54,751 nt of DNA. Source: Pseudarthrobacter sp. AL07 (GTDB lineage Bacteria; Actinomycetota; Actinomycetes; Actinomycetales; Micrococcaceae). A program made the translations under genes and the position numbers. Shown piece after piece: positions 8,694 to 16,622 of the stretch. The stretch is taken from assembly GCF_029960665.1 (NCBI RefSeq), contig NZ_JASBRB010000020.1, positions 1-54,751 of the forward strand, in the 5' to 3' direction. The notes under the pieces were generated by a model, which was given only the letters and a program-made list of their open reading frames with translations, searched no databases and was not told the origin of the DNA. Position 1 is the first letter of the stretch, and each line of letters opens with the position of its first letter.

Positions 8694-10214
8694 ATGGCCG
8701 TTAAGACCGCCGGGGATATCCCGGCCTATACCCCTGAACAACTGCAGTCTGTCCGGGAAACCCTCAAGTCTCCGCGCCGGCTAAAGACCGAAGTCCTCGC
8801 CGGACTGGTCGTCGCCCTCGCCCTGATCCCTGAAGCGATCGCCTTCTCAATCATCGCCGGCGTCGATCCGCGGATCGGGCTCTTTGCTTCCTTCACCATG
8901 GCCGTGACGATTGCCTTCGTCGGCGGCCGTCCGGCCATGATCTCGGCGGCGACCGGTGCGATCGCCTTGGTCATCGCGCCGCTGGTGAAGTCCCATGGCC
9001 TGGACTATTTCGTCGCCGCCGTCATCCTGGCCGGAGTCTTCCAAATCGTTCTAGGTCTGTCAGGTGTGGCAAAGCTGATGCTCTTTATTCCACGCTCGGT
9101 GATGGTGGGCTTCGTCAACGCCCTGGCCATCCTGATCTTCATGTCCCAGGTTCCCGAACTCATCAATGTTCCGTGGCTGGTCTTCCCCCTCGTCGTGTTG
9201 GCGCTCGTGATCGTGTTCGGCCTGCCGAAGCTGACCAAGGCTGTGCCGGCCCCGCTGGTCGCCATCGTAGTGCTCACACTCATCACGGTTTTCGTCTCCG
9301 TGGCTGTCCCGACCGTGGGAGACAAGGGCGAACTCCCCCAGTCGTTGCCGACCCTGTTCATCCCGAACGTCCCGATCAACCTGGAGACGCTGCAGATCAT
9401 CTTTCCCTTCGCCCTCGCCATGGCCTTCGTGGGTCTGCTCGAATCCCTGATGACCGCCAAATTGGTTGACGACGTCACCGATACCCGCTCGCACAAGACC
9501 CGCGAGGCCTGGGGCCAGGGCGTGGCAAACATCGTTACCGGGTTCACCGGCGGCATGGGCGGCTGCGCGATGATCGGCCAGACCATGATCAACGTCAAAG
9601 CCTCCGGCGCCCGCACCCGGATCTCCACCTTCCTCGCCGGCGTTTTCCTGCTTATCCTCGTCGTAGCCCTCGGGGATTTCGTCTCCGTGATACCGATGGC
9701 CGCCCTCGTCGCGGTCATGATCTTCGTTTCCTGGGCCACCTTCGACTGGCACAGCATCCGCCCCCGGACCCTAAAGATGATGCCCAAGAGCGAAACCCTG
9801 GTCATGGTCGCCACTGTCATCGTGGTCGTCGCCACCCACAACCTAGCCATCGGCGTCGGCGTCGGTGTCCTTGTGGCGATGGTGCTGTTCGCCCGCAGGG
9901 TCGCACACCTCGTCACAGTCGAACGCACCGTCAGCTCCGTTGGCGGGCACGAAACCGCGACCTATGTGGTGGACGGGGAGCTGTTCTTTGCCTCCTCAAA
10001 CGACCTCTACACCCAGTTCGAATACGCTCTGGACCCTGCACATGTGATCATCGATATGCACGCCTCCCATCTCTGGGACGCGTCCACGATTGCGGCCCTT
10101 GACGCGATCACCGAGAAGTACCGCCACCACGCTATTGACGTGAAAATCATTGGCCTCAACGATGCCAGCATCCTGATGCGCGAACGCCTCGGAGGCAAAC
10201 TCGGCGGCCACTGA
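8694..10214 (+). CDS. SulP family anion transporter with STAS domain
   Basis: A 506-residue protein. Residues about 30-400 contain roughly 12-14 membrane segments in the SLC26/SulP pattern, including the family-like start [25 protein letters not shown] and GLFASFTMA. The last 85 residues form a STAS domain ([10 protein letters not shown], then [15 protein letters not shown]). It probably carries sulfate, bicarbonate or another inorganic anion into the cell. ACGGAGCC precedes the ATG at 8694. It is divergent from merR and convergent with nhaA, with a shared terminator hairpin between. The substrate cannot be fixed from sequence; pairing with an antiporter would fit bicarbonate/pH balance, but that is a guess. 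Confidence 0.9.
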   Translation: MAVKTAGDIPAYTPEQLQSVRETLKSPRRLKTEVLAGLVVALALIPEAIAFSIIAGVDPRIGLFASFTMAVTIAFVGGRPAMISAATGAIALVIAPLVKSHGLDYFVAAVILAGVFQIVLGLSGVAKLMLFIPRSVMVGFVNALAILIFMSQVPELINVPWLVFPLVVLALVIVFGLPKLTKAVPAPLVAIVVLTLITVFVSVAVPTVGDKGELPQSLPTLFIPNVPINLETLQIIFPFALAMAFVGLLESLMTAKLVDDVTDTRSHKTREAWGQGVANIVTGFTGGMGGCAMIGQTMINVKASGARTRISTFLAGVFLLILVVALGDFVSVIPMAALVAVMIFVSWATFDWHSIRPRTLKMMPKSETLVMVATVIVVVATHNLAIGVGVGVLVAMVLFARRVAHLVTVERTVSSVGGHETATYVVDGELFFASSNDLYTQFEYALDPAHVIIDMHASHLWDASTIAALDAITEKYRHHAIDVKIIGLNDASILMRERLGGKLGGH

Positions 10215-10233
10215 CCCCGCGGCCGCCCTTACG

Positions 10234-10273
10234 TGAAGGGCCCCCTACCGCATAACCGGCAGGGGACCCTTCA
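10234..10273. terminator. bidirectional terminator between sulP and nhaA
   Basis: TGAAGGG-CCCCT-CCG pairs with CGG-AGGGG-CCCTTCA across a short loop, a strong stem with two mismatched bases. It lies between the convergent stops of sulP (10214) and nhaA (10294) and can serve both. Confidence 0.75.
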
Positions 10274-10293
10274 GGTGTGTGGATCGGGTCAGA

Positions 10294-11637
10294 TCACCCG
10301 CGGCGGTCTTCCTGGTAAACGTCCGGGATGCCGTCTTGGTCCGTATCTACGGCTTCTTCGGCCTGCACGGCCCGGTACTGACGGTTCCGCGTGACCAGTA
10401 CTGCCGCCGCCAGGAGGGCGGCCAGCAGCGACGCGGCGAGGATCCCGACCTTGGCGTGGTCATCGTGGGCGCTGCCCTGTCCGAAGCTCAGCTCGGCCAC
10501 GAGGAGTGAAACCGTGAAGCCGATCCCAGCCAAAAGCGAGACTCCGAATACATCGATCCACTTCAGGGACTTGTCCAGAGACGCGCGGGTGGCCTTGGTG
10601 AGGAGCCAGGTGGTGCCCAGGATTCCGATTGGTTTGCCCAGCACCAACGCCACGATAATGCCGATGGCTACGGGATCGGTTAGAGCCGAGATCAGACCGT
10701 CCCAGCCACCCACGGCGACACCGGCGGCGAAGAAAGCGAAAACGGGGACTGCGATACCGGCGGAAATGGGCCGGAACCGGTGTTCGAAGATCTCGGAGAG
10801 GCCAGGTCCGGCAGCGGGGCCACCGCTGGCCTGGGACCGGATGACAGGGATGGCAAACCCCAGGAGTACACCGGCGACGGTGGCGTGGATACCGGAGGCA
10901 TGCACCACCGCCCAGGTGATTACTCCCAGAGGGAGAAGGATTACCCACGCCGCGGCGGGTCTGGTGCCAAAGAACCGGCGGTACTTCTGAGCCAGGAACG
11001 TGTACACCGCCAGCGGAAGGATGGCCAGCAGCAGTGGCCCGGCCTGGATATCGGAGGAGTAGAACACCGCGATGATGCTGATGGCCAGAAGGTCATCAAC
11101 CACGGCCAAAGTCAGCAGGAAGATCCGCAGCGCACTGGGCAGGTGCGACCCGATGATCGCCAGCACAGCCACGGCGAACGCAATGTCGGTCGCCGTAGGG
11201 ATGGCCCAGCCCTGCAGGGTCTCAGGACTGGCCAGATTGATCAGCGCATAAATAACGGCAGGAACTGCTACACCGCCGACAGCCGCCGCGATGGGCACCA
11301 CGGATTTACTGAACTGACGAAGGTCTCCGGCCACGAACTCACGTTTGAGTTCCAGCCCCACAAGAAAGAAAAAGATCGCCAACAAACCGTCTGAAGCCCA
11401 TGCCCCCAAGCTGAGTTCCAGATGCCAGGGCTCAAACCCGAGGCGGTAGTCCCGCAACGCGAAGTAGCTATCGGAGACCGGGGAATTGGCCCAGATCAGG
11501 GCAATGACTGCCGCGGCGACCAGTAAGATCCCGCCAACGGTTTCCTTCCGCAGGATTTCACCGATTCGCAGCACTTCGCCGTAGCTCCCCCGTCCCAAAA
11601 CGGAGGAACGCGGAGGAGCAGAAGGGCTTTTACCCAT
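10294..11637 (-). CDS. nhaA: Na+/H+ antiporter NhaA
   Basis: A 447-residue, 11-12 segment membrane protein with the NhaA core motifs, including the transport aspartate pair D181-D182 in [10 protein letters not shown] and the helix [18 protein letters not shown] segment. It exports Na+ (or Li+) in exchange for protons and so supports salt and alkaline-pH tolerance. The ATG at 11637 follows AGGACACCTTC. The C-terminus carries an acidic tail ([16 protein letters not shown]). A leader element shared with the ABC exporter lies about 35 bases upstream, and a deletion-derived relic of the gene is present at 798-1193. Confidence 0.95.
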   Translation of the reverse strand: MGKSPSAPPRSSVLGRGSYGEVLRIGEILRKETVGGILLVAAAVIALIWANSPVSDSYFALRDYRLGFEPWHLELSLGAWASDGLLAIFFFLVGLELKREFVAGDLRQFSKSVVPIAAAVGGVAVPAVIYALINLASPETLQGWAIPTATDIAFAVAVLAIIGSHLPSALRIFLLTLAVVDDLLAISIIAVFYSSDIQAGPLLLAILPLAVYTFLAQKYRRFFGTRPAAAWVILLPLGVITWAVVHASGIHATVAGVLLGFAIPVIRSQASGGPAAGPGLSEIFEHRFRPISAGIAVPVFAFFAAGVAVGGWDGLISALTDPVAIGIIVALVLGKPIGILGTTWLLTKATRASLDKSLKWIDVFGVSLLAGIGFTVSLLVAELSFGQGSAHDDHAKVGILAASLLAALLAAAVLVTRNRQYRAVQAEEAVDTDQDGIPDVYQEDRRG

Positions 11638-11668
11638 GAAGGTGTCCTAAACTTTGGGGCGGCAAAGA

Positions 11669-11695
11669 ACGTGCCGACCAGACTTCCCGGCTCAC
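11669..11695 (-). promoter_or_regulatory. conserved nhaA leader element
   Basis: On the minus strand GAGCCGGGAAG directly followed by TCTGGTCGGCACGT, with GGTGAG before it, lies 30-60 bases ahead of the nhaA start. It matches the element before the exporter ATPase at all but a few positions. GCCG and CGGC can pair to form a small stem-loop. A regulatory RNA that senses ions or pH is an attractive reading but unproven. Confidence 0.5.
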
Positions 11696-11699
11696 CTCC

Positions 11700-12358
11700 A
11701 GTAAGTCTACACATTTTGCCCCTCCCATTGCCCAACCCGGTACCTGGGGCTGGCAGCCCTCACTGGAGAAGGCAAGGGACAACCTCCCGCCCGCCTGATC
11801 ATCGGCACAGTGTCGTATGCAGCCTTGGGCCTGCGGATCCCGGGCAAAGGACATTGGCTGCGTTGGCGCTGCTCAGAGGACTGCAGACGGTGCGTTCCGG
11901 CGATCTTCCCAACGTGGCGAACGCGGTGCTTGACGGGAGCATCGGGGTGAACCACAAGAGCAAACTCGGCAACGGCTCAGCACTACATGCGGCCAGCCGG
12001 ACGATCTATGTTCTGACGGTTCCAACCGGCGACATGGTGGTCATCGCCGGTATCAATACGCACTTAGTTAGGTTGTGCGGCGTGGTTGCCGGTAGGGGCA
12101 GTACCCGCCCCTACCGGCGACGAGGGCGAACACATCCCCCTCCGAACGATTCCAACTCAGTCCTGATCTCGGCAACCGCATCGGGTTTCATGCCTCGAAA
12201 AATGTCAGGATCGATCAGGACTAAATGCCGCCACGCCGACCTGACTAAGTACTACTGACATGAAAATAGGGGGGCCCGTACCGTAAGATTTCGCCGCCGG
12301 TTCGACGTGCAGCGGCGGGTACAGTGATATCCCCGGCGCGGACGGTGTCGGGGCGGTT
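11700..12358. other. about 660 bases without a recognised gene
   Basis: A plus-strand frame around 11855-12080 reads LLRGLQTVRSGDLPNVANAV and then TIYVLTVPTGDMVVIAG, which looks coding in composition. It has no credible start of its own and no family I recognise, and is followed by a strong hairpin at 12088. It is probably a relic. The rest shows no gene. Confidence 0.35.
12088..12118 (+). terminator. perfect 12-bp stem hairpin
   Basis: GCCGGTAGGGGC and GCCCCTACCGGC are exact inverted repeats around a 7-base loop. It follows the unassigned coding-like stretch and has no long T-run, so it is a likely but unproven terminator. Confidence 0.6.
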
Positions 12359-12793
12359 TTAGAGGGCCGCTGGGCTTGCGCCCGCAGCATCGGTCAGCCT
12401 GTGGAGGGCTTCGCGGAGTCTGGCGTCGGCGTCGTCCGCGACGGCGCGGACGACGGGGCTGTCGCTGAGCTGGACCATGGTTTGTGGGTCCATGGCTTCG
12501 ACGGTGGTTTCGCGCGCGTTCTTGCCTCGCCGGACAACGACATTGCACGGCAGTAATGCTCCGAGCGCCGGATCGGCCGCGAGGGCACGGCTCGCCAGCG
12601 TGGGGTTGCAGGCCCCGAGGATTATGTAGTCACCGACGGCATCCCCGGCGTCGATCCCGAGTTTGGTCTCGAAAGTGGAGCGGACATCAATTTCAGTAAG
12701 GATGCCAAAGCCCTGTTCGCTGAGCACCGCACGCGTGCGCTGGACTGCGTCCTCCCAGGACAGCGGGACGTTAACGGTATACGTGTAGCTCAT
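12359..12793 (-). CDS. DUF302 family protein
   Basis: From the ATG at 12793 (after CAGGAGCAAGCC) the product is 144 residues. The frame is open further upstream but without a ribosome site. It has the DUF302 pattern: an N-terminal YTYTVNVPLSWEDAVQRTRAVLSEQGFG, a central LGACNPTLASRAL, and a LLPCNVVVR strand. DUF302 proteins are small, cytosolic and of unknown function, often found beside sulfur- or metal-stress genes. Two cysteines (in GACNP and LPCNV) are conserved-looking and could be reactive. The CstR-like regulator lies upstream on the same strand with about 110 bases between, so the two probably share control. Confidence 0.85.
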   Translation of the reverse strand: MSYTYTVNVPLSWEDAVQRTRAVLSEQGFGILTEIDVRSTFETKLGIDAGDAVGDYIILGACNPTLASRALAADPALGALLPCNVVVRRGKNARETTVEAMDPQTMVQLSDSPVVRAVADDADARLREALHRLTDAAGASPAAL

Positions 12794-12901
12794 CGGCTTG
12801 CTCCTGATGTCTCGTGACATGTTCGGGTCCGGGCCAGTCCGTCGCCATGCCGGGACAGTTCGGGGAAACTCCCCCGGCACCGGGTCTTGGGTCCCTGCCT
12901 G

Positions 12902-13159
12902 TCAGGCGAGGGAGAGGAAGAGCTTTTCCAGTTCTTTTTTGTCCATGGTGGTGTCTTCGCGGACGATGCACTGCTCCAGCCCGCTGGCGATGATCGCGAA
13001 GCCGGCCCTGTCCAGGGCCTTCGAAACGGCAGCCAGCTGCGTGACGATGTCCTTGCAGTCCTTCCCCTCCTCCAGCATGCGCGTGACAGCAGCGAGCTGG
13101 CCCTGCGCGCGCTTGAGGCGGTTGACCACAGGGGTCAGTTCAGTCGAATCGAGTTGCAT
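12902..13159 (-). CDS. CsoR-family repressor, CstR-like
   Basis: An 85-residue all-helical protein of the CsoR/RcnR/FrmR family (VNRLKRAQGQLAAVTRMLEEGKDCKDIVTQL). C35 and C64 fall where the family keeps its reactive cysteines. The His that completes the Cu(I) site of CsoR, four residues before the second Cys, is Gly here (residue 60). EEGKDCKD closely resembles Staphylococcus CstR, which senses persulfides with just two Cys. A sulfur-species sensor is therefore more likely than a copper sensor, though not proven. It starts at an ATG preceded by TTGGAGAC. Three operator-like repeats lie directly upstream. Confidence 0.85.
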   Translation of the reverse strand: MQLDSTELTPVVNRLKRAQGQLAAVTRMLEEGKDCKDIVTQLAAVSKALDRAGFAIIASGLEQCIVREDTTMDKKELEKLFLSLA

Positions 13160-13197
13160 GAAGTCTCCAAGAAAGTGGGCATCTTGCCATTTACTAT

Positions 13198-13255
13198 ATA
13201 CCCCCTCGGGTGTTTCGTATACCCACTGGGGTATCTATAATACTCAGTGGGGTAT
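13198..13255 (-). promoter_or_regulatory. three tandem CsoR/CstR-type operators
   Basis: Three G/C-tract pseudo-palindromes of 16 bp each lie at 13198-13213, 13219-13234 and 13240-13255. The middle one reads ATACCCACTGGGGTAT and the third ATACTCAGTGGGGTAT; the first is ATACCCCCTCGGGTGT. They repeat exactly every 21 bp, two helical turns, and start 39 bases before the cstR-like start. TATAAT-like sequence (TATAATA) lies between the second and third, so bound repressor would cover the promoter. Confidence 0.75.
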
Positions 13256-13420
13256 ACACCAACGACCTTTTCGAGCGGCCCCAGGTCTTCCCGTTTCCCC
13301 TTCCACCGCCGTTGGCGCTCTGGCGCCAGAACCTTACGCAGCCGGGTCGCCGAGCATCAGGACCATATGGTCATCACGTCGACGGTGACCAGCAGGCGGG
13401 TCCCAGCACCCGGATATCCG

Positions 13421-13812
13421 TCACGATAGCGGGTACGCCGTGCCCTGCGGAGCCCTGGCATCGTCCTGGATGCTGATGCTTTCCTGGCGGATGACCATCA
13501 CGCCGGGGCCGTCGGGCCAGTCGGTGTCCGCGGGCAGGTCAAGGTCGCCCAGGGCCGAGTAGTGGACTCCGCCCCGGACGGTTCCTGTGATTTCGTTTGT
13601 GCCGCCCATGAGCCGGTGGACTTCCAGGGACGCGGGCCGGGAGTATACGAGGTCGACGCGGTCGTGCTGGAGCAGCCTGCCTCGGCTGAGGAGCGCGATG
13701 GGGTCGGCGACGGCGGCCGCTTCGTCGCGGTCATGGGTGATCATGAGGATGGTGGGGGCCAGCCGCTCCCGCAGCTGTGCCAGCAGCTCGTGCATGCTGG
13801 AGCTTAGTTCCT
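13421..13812 (-). pseudogene. ABC transporter ATPase, C-terminal fragment
   Basis: The frame encodes SSSMHELLAQLRERLAPTILMITHDRDEAAAVADPIALL, the H-loop region and tail of an importer-type ATPase of the sulfate/spermidine/iron class, followed by the C-terminal regulatory domain (MGGTNEITG and onward). Walker A, the signature and Walker B are all missing. The reading frame begins abruptly next to the truncated carboxymuconolactone-decarboxylase-like gene at about 13812. This is a 5'-deleted gene. Confidence 0.75.
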
Positions 13813-13814
13813 GG

Positions 13815-14108
13815 TCACGCCTCCGAGAGTTCCTCGGCGCTCCAGCCGGCGTTCAGGGCGGCCTGGCAGTAGTCGCAGCCGTTCTGGTTTCCAACGGCCA
13901 GGGCAAACGCTTCGCGGGTGTGGGCGTCAAAGCTGCCGTGTTCGGCGATGGCGGCGGACATCCCCATGTAGGAGGCGATCACGGCCGGTGAGTGGGCCAT
14001 CCCGGCATGGATGTTGAACAGTTTGCCCATCTTCTGCTCCAGTTTCCGTGCGTTGCCTTGGGACGCTTCGGGGGCTGTGGCAACGGTGTGGGCGGGAATG
14101 CGTGGCAT
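13815..14108 (-). pseudogene. carboxymuconolactone decarboxylase-like protein, 3' truncated
   Basis: The 97-residue product begins MPRIPAHTVATAPEASQG and shows the AhpD/CMD core GMAHSPAVIASYMGM and the redox-type CDYCQAALNAGW segment. It then stops at LSEA, at the junction with the ABC-ATPase fragment. Family members usually run to 150-190 residues, with more helices after CxxC. The remaining part keeps the CDYC active-site pair, so residual peroxidase-like activity is conceivable. The abrupt end suggests a deletion product. Confidence 0.65.
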
Positions 14109-14178
14109 GCGGAAACCCTCTTATCTATTGGGCTTACACGACAAACTGTGGGGCGGAGGAAGCAACAGACGCGACCGG

Positions 14179-14478
14179 TCAGGGCCGGGCGCCGCTGACG
14201 ATGACGCCCCCGCCGGGGGCGAACGCCACATGGCCTTTGATCATCCGGGCCAGGGGCGTCGGCCGCGGGTAGGACCAGGCGGCGTTCGGTGCCCTGCGGT
14301 CCCCGGCGCGGACGTGGTGGTATCGGGCAACACCCTTCCAGAAGCACAGCGTGCGGACCCAGCTGTTTTCCAGCGTGTCCGGCACCAGCGACTCCCGGGG
14401 GAAGTAATGGTTGCCTTCCAGATACACCGTCTGGCCAGAGCGGGCGATCACCTGGCCGTGGAACGTGGCGGTGATCAT
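14179..14478 (-). CDS. DUF427 family protein
   Basis: A 99-residue single-domain protein with the DUF427 pattern: GQVIARSGQTVYLEGNHYFPRESL, then a WKG..RY core (CFWKGVARYHHV) and AAWSYPRPTP near the C-terminal third. These small beta-rich cytosolic proteins have no established function. The ATG overlaps the stop of the Crp/Fnr gene (ATGA), so it is in that operon. A second DUF427 gene is at 21456-21758. Confidence 0.9.
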   Translation of the reverse strand: MITATFHGQVIARSGQTVYLEGNHYFPRESLVPDTLENSWVRTLCFWKGVARYHHVRAGDRRAPNAAWSYPRPTPLARMIKGHVAFAPGGGVIVSGARP

Positions 14479-15263
14479 GAGGAGCTCCGGGCCAGTGTGC
14501 GCAGGACCTCGCGGTCCTGGATGACGATGCGTCCGCGGCCCTGGCGGATGGCTTTTTTGGCTGTGAGGTCACCCATGATCTTGCTGGTGGCCTCCCGTGA
14601 GGCGCCGAGGAGGCCGGCGAGCTGTTCGTGGGTCAGGTGGATGGTCCGGGCCTGTCCGAAGCGCGGCGGCCCCGCGGCGTCACCGAGTTTGAGCAAGGTG
14701 GACGCCACCTGGGCCGATAGCGGCCGCAATGCCAGGTCGGTGAGACGTTCTTCGAGGCGGGCTACCTGCTCGCCCAGGAGCCGCGAGATCCGGATCGCTA
14801 TGCGCGGATCGGAGAGCAGGAACCGTTCCACCTCGTCCACGCTGAGCTGGCAGATCGCCGCGTCCTCGATGGCCTCGGCGTAGTTGTCATACATCCGCTG
14901 GCCCACGAGCATCATTTCTCCGAACACCGCGCCCGGCTCCAGAATGGCCATCGTCAGGGCCTTGCCATCCTCAGCGACCCGGAAAATGCGCACCCGGCCG
15001 GATTTGAGGATGAACAGGGCCGTGACGGGCTGGCTTTGGCTGAACAACAGCTCTCCTCGGCGGAACAGCCGGGCCGGGGCCATGAAGTCCATGGCCTCGA
15101 TCTCCTGTGCGCTTAGATCAGCGAACAGATCAACTTCATTCAAACAACTGAACGGGTCGGTGGGTCCTGCCATGAGGGGATCGGCCTCTCGTTGCCGCGG
15201 GGCCCACGGTCGCAGGTCTCCGGAGACGGTGGCCCCCACATCGACCCGGCAGGAATCGGTCAT
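14475..15263 (-). CDS. Crp/Fnr family transcriptional regulator
   Basis: The frame gives 262 residues; an alternative ATG at 15173 would give 232, closer to the family norm. The first start overlaps the upstream stop by ATGA, which favours coupling, but residues 1-30 are not family-like. The cyclic-nucleotide-binding barrel spans about 38-150 (LFADLSAQEIEAM, GAVFGEMMLVG), followed by the dimer helix and a C-terminal winged helix (THEQLAGLLGASREATSKIMGDL). No Cys cluster for an iron-sulfur centre is seen, so it is not an Fnr oxygen sensor. It sits between a small membrane protein and a DUF427 protein and may control this local set. Confidence 0.88.
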   Translation of the reverse strand: MTDSCRVDVGATVSGDLRPWAPRQREADPLMAGPTDPFSCLNEVDLFADLSAQEIEAMDFMAPARLFRRGELLFSQSQPVTALFILKSGRVRIFRVAEDGKALTMAILEPGAVFGEMMLVGQRMYDNYAEAIEDAAICQLSVDEVERFLLSDPRIAIRISRLLGEQVARLEERLTDLALRPLSAQVASTLLKLGDAAGPPRFGQARTIHLTHEQLAGLLGASREATSKIMGDLTAKKAIRQGRGRIVIQDREVLRTLARSSS

Positions 15264-15712
15264 GCCCGGCTCTTGAGGACGCGGACCGCCACCACTCCCA
15301 GAATAACGCCATAAATCATGTGGCCCATGAGGCTCATCAGCGCGTTGAGATCAATAGTAAAAAAGGGCATGCCCATCATGACCGGCATGATCATCAGCGG
15401 GCCCAGGATCCACCAGATGGCCCCGTAGCCGAGTCCGACGAGGGCGCCGCGGCCGTACCCGGTGAGAAACCGGTTGCCGAAGAGTACCGTCAGGCCGAGC
15501 CCGATCATCACCGAAATCATCAGGTGGACGCCGAACCCGACCACGGCCGAGGTGGAGCCGACCATGGACGCGATGACGGGCAGCATGCCCATCATGGCCA
15601 TGAGCATGCCGAAAACGATACCGCCGGCGATGCCTCCGGCTACCCCGGCGAGGACGCGCCGTCCAATGCCGGTAGCTGACGTGGGGCGGGAAAGAGCTGA
15701 AGCAGAAGCCAT
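15260..15712 (-). CDS. small polytopic membrane protein
   Basis: From the ATG at 15712 (preceded by GGAAGG) the product is 150 residues. The frame is open to 15775, but that extension lacks a signal. It has four hydrophobic segments rich in Gly and Met (VAGGIAGGIVFGMLMAMMGML, then HLMISVMIGLGLTVLFG, LVGLGYGAIWWILGPLMIMPVMM, and MGHMIYGVILGVVAV). I do not recognise a named family. Its stop overlaps the Crp/Fnr start by four bases, so the two are coupled. Confidence 0.7.
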   Translation of the reverse strand: MASASALSRPTSATGIGRRVLAGVAGGIAGGIVFGMLMAMMGMLPVIASMVGSTSAVVGFGVHLMISVMIGLGLTVLFGNRFLTGYGRGALVGLGYGAIWWILGPLMIMPVMMGMPFFTIDLNALMSLMGHMIYGVILGVVAVRVLKSRA

Positions 15713-15867
15713 AACGGGGACCTTCCATGGGAGAGGTTTTGCTGACATCTTCAAGGTATGACTGGACCGGGACACCCTTCAGTAATCTGCACTACACAGC
15801 AGAAACTAATGGCGGAAGCGGATCATTGCGCCCCTGCAAAGCCGGGATGTGAACGCGGCGGCTACCC

Positions 15868-16596
15868 TCATCTGTCGTGCCTCAAGTTCCCGGCCCGGAT
15901 CTGGAGGTGTCCGCCCCGCGCGGACGCCCGGACGACGTCGACGCACCGTTCCTCCACGGCCCGCCAAGGGGCGGCGGTGATGTCGGATCCGCCGACCGCG
16001 CAGGCCAGCCGCGCCAGCGGAGACAACCACCGCGCCCATCCCTCCGGTTCCTGCAAGTCCACAACACCGACCCGTGCCTGTGTGCCCAGCAGTCTCGTCA
16101 TGTTCGTCCACGCCTGCTCCCAGTCCCCCATCAGGGACAACGAATAGGTCGCCAGGGCTGCATCCGAAACCTCGGCTCCCCCGCTTTCTTCAATGCGGGC
16201 AGCGACGGTCCCGGGATCGAGCAGCACCATGTCGGCCTGGAGCAGGATCACGTTCTGCCAGCCGTGGGCCTGGGCGCGGCGCCGCGCCTGTTGTAGCATT
16301 TCGGCGCTGCGGTCGATGCCGACGATGGTCCCGGAGGAACCAACGCGCTCCTGCAGCAGGGGAAAGTTCAACCCGGTTCCGCAGCCGATGTCCAGCACCT
16401 GCTGGCCCGTGGTGGGGGCCAGGGCGTCAATGCCGAGCACCCGTCCGGCATGATAGACAGGGTATTCGCCCGAGAACAGATCATAAAACGGGGCGAACAG
16501 CGTGTATTTATCGCGGATGGTGGTCTCCTTCTGGTTCGATCCGCCGCAGCGGCACGGTCCCGGAAGACCGCACCGCCGGGCGCTTTTGTCCGGCAT
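15868..16596 (-). CDS. class I SAM-dependent methyltransferase
   Basis: A Rossmann methyltransferase of the UbiE/Methyltransf_11 type. It has motif I VLDIGCGTGLNFPLL, an acidic residue after strand 2 (VGIDRSAEML), and a C-terminal half typical of small-molecule methylases. The only ATG in frame is at 16596, giving 242 residues, but the first 26 are unlike the family. An excellent ribosome site, AAGGAG, lies at 16525-16530, right before ACC ACC ATC CGC (ATC at 16516-16518), where the conserved part begins. The natural start may have been lost or may be non-standard. It is divergent from the flavin oxidoreductase gene. Substrate unknown. Confidence 0.8.
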   Translation of the reverse strand: MPDKSARRCGLPGPCRCGGSNQKETTIRDKYTLFAPFYDLFSGEYPVYHAGRVLGIDALAPTTGQQVLDIGCGTGLNFPLLQERVGSSGTIVGIDRSAEMLQQARRRAQAHGWQNVILLQADMVLLDPGTVAARIEESGGAEVSDAALATYSLSLMGDWEQAWTNMTRLLGTQARVGVVDLQEPEGWARWLSPLARLACAVGGSDITAAPWRAVEERCVDVVRASARGGHLQIRAGNLRHDR

Positions 16597-16622
16597 TGAA
16601 CATCACTTACGAGGAGTCCATC

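Noticed and set aside
12088..12118. Possible CRISPR-like or REP repeat
   Set aside because: It occurs once in the window; better explained as a terminator hairpin.
11671..12258. 195-codon plus-strand frame
   Set aside because: It begins inside the nhaA leader and only its middle looks coding; no start, no family. Described as an unassigned stretch instead.
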